From assembly GCA_025667525.1 (NCBI GenBank), contig CM046881.1:31569580-31633579 (forward strand): a stretch of 64,000 nt of DNA, given 5' to 3'. The notes under the pieces are model-generated. The model had not been told where the DNA came from and searched no databases. It was given only the letters and a program-made list of their open reading frames with translations. Position numbers and translations under genes: made by a program. Source of the stretch: Glebionis coronaria. Taxonomy: Eukaryota > Streptophyta > Magnoliopsida > Asterales > Asteraceae. Shown here in pieces: positions 56,624 to 64,000 of this stretch (the stretch's first letter is position 1; the number at the start of each line of letters is the position of its first letter).

Positions 56624-59584
56624 TGTCACACCCTCAATTTGGCCCACGTGTACAATTACACGAGGATGTGACTATCATGACAACCAAGAGGCATAGATAC
56701 AAGAATAACTAAGAAAAGTCATTTTTCATTCATAAAACATAAAAAATAGGATTGGTCCCAAAGAAAATTGTTTTACACATCCTAATAGCATAAATGAAGT
56801 TTTCAAATGTCATACACGCAAGTCTCGAAATTAAATCATGATAATTTTTATTAATCTCCATAGCACAACCACGTCACTTCTCCGCCTTGACACCTGAGAA
56901 AAACATTGCTAAAACGTCAACACAAAGGTCGGTGAGTTTATAGGTTTAAGTATAAGTATTGTGATGAACCATAAGATTTTAGTTAGGCAACCGACAAATA
57001 ATCTTATAACAAATACAAGATTATTATCAAATAGCATACGTTCATGATATCCTACATTTAAGCTCATGACACCGAAGCGTTAACCGTACTAGCAACATAA
57101 TATGAGAGCCCAAGCAAATACTACCCCAAAGTATTCGTAACAACCTCAAATGTATTTGTACCTAATTTGGTCACACAACCAACATTAGATAGGGAGGCCA
57201 ATCCTAATAGATCTATCCATAACATTAGCACTTACATAAAGTAATTAACGGTTCATGATAGTGGGCTAAAGCATCTAGGGGTATCGCTACTTAGACATCA
57301 TGTAGGCACGTATGAGTTTTTAGGTACTTATGTTCATCCGTAAAAACAAGCAACGTTCTCACCCCCAAAGTGATAATACAAGTAAAAGTGGGGCATAAAC
57401 TCACCTCGTTAGTTAAGCAAATGGATGAAATGCAAGAGAGCTCGAGAATACGACCACGTTATCCACGACCTAGTTATGTGTAAAGTTTATGTCATGAAAA
57501 CGACAAATAATACCGAAAGCATGCATGACATCCTAGTTGTACTTATCAATATATATATTATTTACGAATATATCCGAGGTACGAACTCGTTAATTTTTAT
57601 AAGCGGGCTTTTGTTTTAATAGTATAACATGTGTAAACTTTTCGGTTTGGGCTTAATGAATCCAATGAACCAACAACCCAACCCAAGTCTTCATGGGCTC
57701 GGCCCATTTACCCAACCCGACTCAGGGCGTTAATAACAAGAGAGAGGGGGCACGTTTTTATTACTCCCATATCCCCAAAACTTCATTCAACTCTCTCTCT
57801 CTCCCCCTCGAATATAACTCCCACCGTCTCCCATCTTTCTCTCTCAAATATCAAGGTTCAGATTCATCAATCATAACCAGGATTAATACAAATCTGATTT
57901 ATATATCACTCAATTGGGTGTTCTTAATTATCATACATTCGTGGGATATGGGTTTTATTCCCACATCGAAACTTAATCCGATTCAAGGATGATTCTAGGG
58001 TTTTTTCTTGATAGACTCAGTGGTGACTTCATCACAAAAGATAAGTTTTATTCTCCTCCTTAAAAGAAAGTGGTTTCAAGTAATCTTGTTCATGTTTTCG
58101 AAAATAAAAGGGTTTTACAGTTTCCAAATCATTTGATTCATTAGTCATAAACAAGAGGTTTCTCGAATTTAATTTAAATAAATTAGGGTTTCAAATTAAT
58201 TGGGGGTTTTCTCAATTCGTGGTTTCATCATAATTAATTACTGATTTCGTGGGTAGATTTTTGTTAACTTTATTATAAAACTGATTTATAAAAATTAGGG
58301 TTTCGGATATTTTGGGGATTTATTCATCCTTGGGTTTTAATCTAATTAACTTGTTTTTCTATGCATATATTGGGTTTAATTATTGATTAGAACATGTTTC
58401 CAAAAATTAGGGTTTTCATATAAATTGGGGTTTTTATACCCGCGATTTTAAATAGGTGTAAATTGGTGATTCTGTAAAAGATATGATATTAATTTCTAGG
58501 TTTTGTTGCTTTTACAAGCCATTAGGGTCTCGACGGGTTTTTAGGTCTAATTCAAACGGGGTTTTCGTTATTGCTATTATTTATTTTGAGTCAATTGATA
58601 CAAAAATACCAAAAATGAAAGAAGGGGAGTCTCGGTATGATGATGGTCACGCAGGGGGGGTTTCGGCTTAGTCAAAAGTAAATGGTCTTGGGTCGTTGGG
58701 TGCATAAGACTAGTATGATCTTTATTGACTACAAAATATTAGAACATTTTCTAGTATTAACTCATGTATTAATGTTTTCGCAGGGGAGTTTTAATATGGA
58801 ATAGTATACTAGTATGATGCATAAGGATGCAAGAAGAGTAAAAGAGGAGTGGATGAAGACTCACAGCAAGAGAAGGTTTCGGCTGGTAGTTTCTAACAGG
58901 GGTGCAGTGTGGCTCGGCTCGGTTGATTCAAGACTTTATCACTTATTTCTTTAGAACTTGTAATAAGGACTCTATTTTGAAACCCAGATTTGCTAAGTAC
59001 TTTATGTTTGTTGTTAGGAGGCTATGGTAAAGTGTTAGTATATATTTTGACAGTTTTGGTCTAGGGTTTTCTTACATCCGAATTCTGCATCTGGTGATAC
59101 ACCCATTTTGGGTAATCTCGGCCTGTGTGTTGGCCTGGAGTGGTGAGTGGAACTGTAAAATATAATTTCCAGTTTTGAGGGTTGACCTTGGTTGACTAAT
59201 TTGAATTATAGACTTTACCAACTGAAAGTTTATACAATTTATGTTTCATGTTTCAGTTTGTATTCATTTGGTACACACAATACAAGTTTCGGCCCAATAA
59301 TAGTTTGATGGCACTTTTAGGCCCAATAGGAGTAAACTAGATAACATTTGGCCCGAAATTTTTAACAAAATCGTAGAAGATCAACCAAATGTATACGCGG
59401 TAACATAATAATGTGAGTATAATGGCTCGAATACTTTGACAATGTGACCTATGCAAGTGTGGATACGTGTATCCTCGATAATCAACGTGTGTTCATAACC
59501 GGCACAAACCGTTAATAAATAAAATGGGTATAAGTAAGCACGTCTCCATTATAATAATAAGACGCAAAAGTTCAAGTTGTTACA
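56624..59584 (-). repeat. inner gypsy 5' LTR (right)
   Basis: 2961 bp. An 18-bp segment near 56666 is absent from the left LTR. The G run at 58654-58660 is 7 bases long. Confidence 0.92.
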
Positions 59585-59589
59585 AACCA

Positions 59590-62028
59590 TAGTCCGAAAC
59601 TATTATTATTATTGCAGTTCAGTTCATGAACCGAAGCTTAACTTACGTAAGTATTCAACCTAAATACTAAGGTATAAACAAATATTAGTGCGTCATGGTT
59701 AAACAACCGCAACATGGGACGAGGATAGTCAATCCCGATGGATCCACCCACAACATTCGCGCTTCCCGCAATACACACAGGACAATTAACGGTTCATGAT
59801 CGGAGAGATAAAACTCAAGGCTAGATTAAAAAAAAACATTAATAATATCGAAAATCTGGAAAGCATACACGTTCTGGATAGCATACAAGTTCTGGATAGC
59901 ATACAGTTTTTAAATGGTTGTGTTCCACCATGTATAATCTTACCCCGTGTTTAGAAACCCTGTATAAGAAAAAAGGGCTATGAACTCACCTTAGCCATGT
60001 GGTAAGTCAATAACGGTACTCAACAACTGAGTAGAAACAATGGTAGTGAGACGATCACTGACGATATGGATGTCCGGGAAACACGAAAACCGCAACCTAT
60101 CAAAATAAGGCGCGCGTTAAGACTCGAACTCAAATATCGATATGTACCAAGTATAAAATGACTTTAAATATTTTCAAAGTGTTCATATTTCAAAACGAAT
60201 GACACGAACCAAAAGAGTCCATACTAACCCATTTAATCCAACACTACACGTTAAAACACTTGTGCCCTTGAAATTGGCCCGTCATACGACGCCAAGTCAA
60301 CGCAAGTCGAACTACCCCTTTACCTTATTCAGACCAGTGGCTAAGTCATTTATATAATGACTAAGCACTTGACTAAGTCAACATGTCCGATGGTGAATAC
60401 TCAAACTCACGCAACACAAGCATTGAACTATGTGTCCAAAAAAATCAGCAAGTACACCCCGAATGTACACATCGATCTACCCTATCTAGACTTGTCCGTT
60501 TTAGATGAAACTTGGTATCAAGATCACTTATAACCTATATAAGACCCTGCCAAAAGTTGAGCCAAAGTTCAAACTTTAATATTCATCAGCTCGACTCCAA
60601 ATTTGGGACAGATTGTGCACTTGTTTTATAAGACCGTTTATATCGCTTTAAAAGTACTAACTTGACAATGCGCCGTTTAAAACCACTACTAGACTCAATC
60701 AAATTAAATTTATAGACTTTGAAAACCAGTAGTAACCATTATCTAACCAAGCCTAAAGTCCCCGAGAGTCGACCCAAAATCAGCCACAATTTCGGATTGT
60801 GCCGATTTGCGTCTTCCAGTACACGAATACTAAAACTAGCATAACTTTTGACTCGTAATGAGTTAGAAGCTCTATCTTATACCAAAACGAGCGTCTCGGA
60901 AAACTCTACAACAAAATGAAATAATCTCAGCCTATCTCAGAACTTAAACCCACGAAACATCTGTTTTAGACCTGCTGTCCCAAAATACACTTTTAGAAAT
61001 CATAACAAATAAATTTTCCAACCAAGACTACCCATTCCCATACCTATAGAATCACCCAACTATCATACCCATCAAACAAAAACTCCTAAAAACACTTGTA
61101 TGATAAATTTAACAAGAATCCAAGATCAAAAATGCAACTTTTTAACATGAAAACATGATGATCCTACCTAGATCATCACATGCATGATGGTTAGAACATC
61201 ATCCCAACCATAAAATCATAAGTTTATGAAAACATGATGCATGTGCTTGATTTTGGTATCAAAAGAATGACAAGATGATTTTATGATGTGGTCTACTTTT
61301 AATTATGGATAAATCAAAGGGAAAATTGATGAAGTGAGGGTGTTTTGTGGTTGAAGGTGGCGGCACAAAATGGGGGAGGAGAAAGGAGTGGTGTTTTGAT
61401 CTATTTACAACATTGTATGTGTGTTTTTGTGTAAAGAAATTAGTTTTTATATGGTGGTAGTGGAGGGACCAATATTGCCAAGTTTGAAACTTGTGGACCT
61501 AAAAACAATTTACTAGTTTAAAGGGTAGAAAATGGTTATTGGTAAATATTGAAAATATTTACGGGGCTCGGGTTTCGTAAAAATACTTTTCAAAAGTTAC
61601 AATGCATCATAAATATGATTATATGATTTCCCGACATGACTTAACACGTAATTAAAACAAAATCGTCGAAAATATTAATTATCAAAACAATCGATAATAA
61701 AATGTAAAATTTTGGGCATCCGTCGGTATTGCGATCACTAGGAATTCTCGTTGTACATTGATTTTGAATAAACTCGTTGTAAAACGCACGCGGGTGATTT
61801 TAAATAAAAACTTTGACTTAAATAAATATGGAAAAATAAAATAAGAATTTTATAATTCCCGATAAAGTATTTATCAATGATCAGAAAATACTTGAAAAGT
61901 ATAATTTATTGAAATTATCATGATCTCAGGATTTACATATAAAAATACAAGAAAACGTAATACATTGGAAAATTCAAGAAGCACTAATAAAAGAATAAAA
62001 TAATGCTGAGAAAGTACGGGTTCTTACA
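59590..62028 (-). repeat. Outer gypsy LTR, right part
   Basis: AT-rich, non-coding. It continues the LTR begun at 46752. No gene-like frame is visible. Confidence 0.7.
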
Positions 62029-64000
62029 ATCTTCCCCCCTAAAGGAACTCTGGTCCCTCAGATTTCTCCTGAAAACAGTAGAAGAAGCAAACAAGGAGAG
62101 GTACAAAGTGTAGAACAATTTCATTGCTTCCTAGTAATTTGTGCACCATGGCGTGCCTTCACGATTGGAATTGACTACGCTTCAGTTTCTTAGCTCCGCT
62201 TCGAATAAATTTTCAAACCCGGATTAGAATAATGACCTTTTAGTACGGAGATATATCCAGAGATAGAACGAACAAAAGAATTGCTTAAACGGACAAAGTG
62301 CGATAAGATGAACCAGGATTGGTAATCAGCAAGATTTGCAAATCGCGCAACTTGTAAAACATGATAATCTCAGAATGTAACAATCCAGTTACAAGAGAAA
62401 TAGAAGGAAAAATGATTTACATATGTTCATTTTGAAATACAAGCTATCAGAGTCAGTTGTCTAGGATTTTGGTATTACTTCAAAACTCAGTTTAAATATT
62501 TTCTTGATTAAAATAAAATTTTTCAAAGTGTAATGATTTAAAATAAAACTATCTATATTTAGTGAGTAAGTTGTTGCTATATCTTTTTCTTGATTAGGAT
62601 TACAACGTAGAAAGTAGAACAGTTCAAAATAGTTATCCTGGTCGGCTTAAGAACTTTTTGATGGCTGCATGAAGTTATCATTAAAAACTCAGGTTTATCG
62701 TTACCATTAGAGAAAATCAGATTTTCCAAGTTATTTAGAATCATTGTTAAAAATTATAAATTAATTTAATAATTTCATTATATTGATGGTAAAGTATGAT
62801 AAAATCAGTTACTTCAAAAGATGCAGCTTGACATATTCTGGTTTTCAAAAGGTGACAAGACAACAACGAATTATGAGACATATAAAGGTCAATAATTTGT
62901 ATGAGAGCAATAACACAAGAGAATCAAACGAGAGTCGTATCAATTCTTAACAAACATGATAGAATAGACACATCGATGATAAGGACAATAAGAAACAAAT
63001 GATTATGGCAAGTCATCACTGCTTGAGTGCAGTTGGTGTCACCAACATCGGCTTATTACGTTCTCGATGGTCGATACATGATCGAAAGAGAAAAGCCACA
63101 CAACGAATTTTCGAATTAAAGAAAATTCTTAAGAAGTCACTTGAGAGGAATTCCTGTAAAATGAACAACGTTAGTAATGAAGGGCGAAATCAACACATGA
63201 TTTGTACGAATGAATTTCAAAACGATGGAGTATAACACATATCGTGACAAATACACGAAATTATCGTTCACGTCCAGTCATAAATCATCATTCGCGTCCA
63301 GAGACATTTCGAAAGTCTACCAAGATAGATAGAGAAGGTCGATCGATGTAGAAGCATAGCAACGTTGAAACTTTCGAGTCTGATATCAACGGTAGATAAT
63401 TAGACAAGTGGTAACGAGAATCATATCATGAGGATGACGAGGTAACAAGTAAAACAAAGATTGTTGGGTAAGAAAATAGGTGCTTGAAGCATGTACTTCG
63501 TTCAAGAAAAGTTAAGGGTTCATAGGTGTATGTCGCGAATTGTTGTTACTCGCATAAGGTGTAAAAAATTTCAAATTTTACATTTATCTAACTTTTTAAG
63601 GAACATAATTAAAAAGTTGATTCTTGGTCAAATATTTAAGGCGACTACTATTCGGCCTTGCATGGCTCCTTCTAAATTAAGCATAGGTGATTAGGCCATG
63701 CATAATTTAGGACTAGCATTGCGATGCTCAGCTTCGTCAAATCAGTATTACATATCATATGATTTAAAATATGTATGTAATAGCATTTTTAAAAACAGGA
63801 ATCAAAATAACATATGAAACTTTTCGCCAGTATCTAATTGGCTAGATGTTTAAATCAACAATTTTAATGTTACAAGATTTCTTTACAAGACCAATCGTTG
63901 AAAAATTTGTGAAAATACAGTGTAAAATTAATATAAATTAATTTTATAAGATAACCTTCAAGTATCTAATAATGCCCAAGTGTAACATTTTGTAAAATGT
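62029..64000 (-). other. Outer element interior, no recognisable coding
   Basis: The first ~15 bp look like a polypurine tract on the minus strand. Beyond that both strands give only short frames, for example a 78-codon stretch at 62999-63235 with no family signal. Many CGTCC/ATCATTCGCG words recur near 63270-63310. It may be the 3' untranslated interior of the outer element; its coding part would be outside the window. Confidence 0.45.

Larger units (their letters stand above)
47216..59584 (-). mobile_element. Complete Ty3/gypsy element with ~2.95-kb LTRs
   Basis: 12,369 bp on the minus strand, bounded by the TSD AACCA (47211-47215 and 59585-59589). LTRs are 2954 bp (left) and 2961 bp (right), TGTCACACCC to GTTGTTACA on the plus strand. 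From the right it carries the 5' LTR, primer site, 70-bp tandem repeats, an extra open frame, gag, protease, RT, RNase H, integrase and a C-terminal segment. Long LTRs and this order resemble the Tekay/Del group, but I do not claim a chromodomain with confidence. Frameshifts and stops break the coding, yet the domains remain easy to read. Confidence 0.92.
46752..64000 (-). mobile_element. Outer gypsy-like element, 3' LTR split, runs off window
   Basis: A 2.9-kb LTR runs from 46752 to 47215 and from 59590 to 62028 (TGTGAGACCCC to GGTTCTTACA on the plus strand). It is broken by the inner gypsy element 47216-59584 with TSD AACCA. On the minus strand a purine tract TTTAGGGGGGAAGAT precedes it at about 62029-62043, so the interior lies to the right and continues beyond the window. 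The left flank is CGATT; the right flank is not visible. Confidence 0.75.

Noticed and set aside
1..64000. tRNA, rRNA or small RNA genes
   Set aside because: The methionine-tRNA-like words found are retroelement primer sites; no full cloverleaf or rRNA sequence was seen.

Overview
The window reads as nuclear DNA of a flowering plant, most likely an Asteraceae-type eudicot. It is AT-rich and intron-poor, and it is packed with Ty1/copia, Ty3/gypsy and L1-type retroelements whose gag and pol wording resembles families I know from composite genomes. That family placement is recognition, not a search result. Only one convincing host gene is visible: an intronless AP2/ERF transcription factor on the minus strand at 32827-33582. 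Almost everything else is transposable elements, most of them with boundaries and target-site duplications (TSDs) that can be read directly.

Region 1 (1799-30735) is one L1-type LINE with a 19-bp TSD, opened by later insertions. A minus-strand copia element (4201-27829, TSD GAGGA) sits in the reverse transcriptase region. Inside its interior lies a plus-strand gypsy element with ~3-kb LTRs (7788-24707). Inside the 5' LTR of that gypsy lies a plus-strand, Athila-like non-autonomous element (8354-14927, TSD CCGCC) with 1565-bp LTRs that differ at only about seven positions. A second insertion, a solo LTR related to the Athila-like LTR (28548-30338, TSD AGATT), interrupts the 3' part of the LINE.

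Region 2 (30755-36600) holds the ERF gene with TATA box, G-box and TGACGTCA motifs upstream, then a cluster of small DNA transposons: PIF/Harbinger-like elements with TAA TSDs and hAT-like elements with 8-bp TSDs. One of these is nested in another just upstream of the ERF promoter.

Region 3 (36604-42154) is a minus-strand chromodomain-bearing gypsy element with a nearly complete gag-pol killed mainly by C-to-T type nonsense changes. Region 4 (42155-46751) is non-coding, with a foldback MITE, two abutting Tourist-like MITEs that share one TTA, and a LINE tail.

Region 5 (46752-64000) is a minus-strand gypsy element whose 3' LTR is split by a complete 12.4-kb minus-strand gypsy element (47216-59584, TSD AACCA). 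The inner element encodes gag and pol and carries an additional sense-strand open frame upstream of gag. The outer element runs off the right edge.

I found no new immune, metabolic or regulatory gene system. The most unusual things are structural: pairs of TWA-targeting MITEs that share a single TSD, minisatellites built on TTCSGAA in LTRs and leaders, a run of hairpins in a 3-kb LTR, a copia element that keeps gag but has no recognisable pol, and the extra gag-upstream frame.
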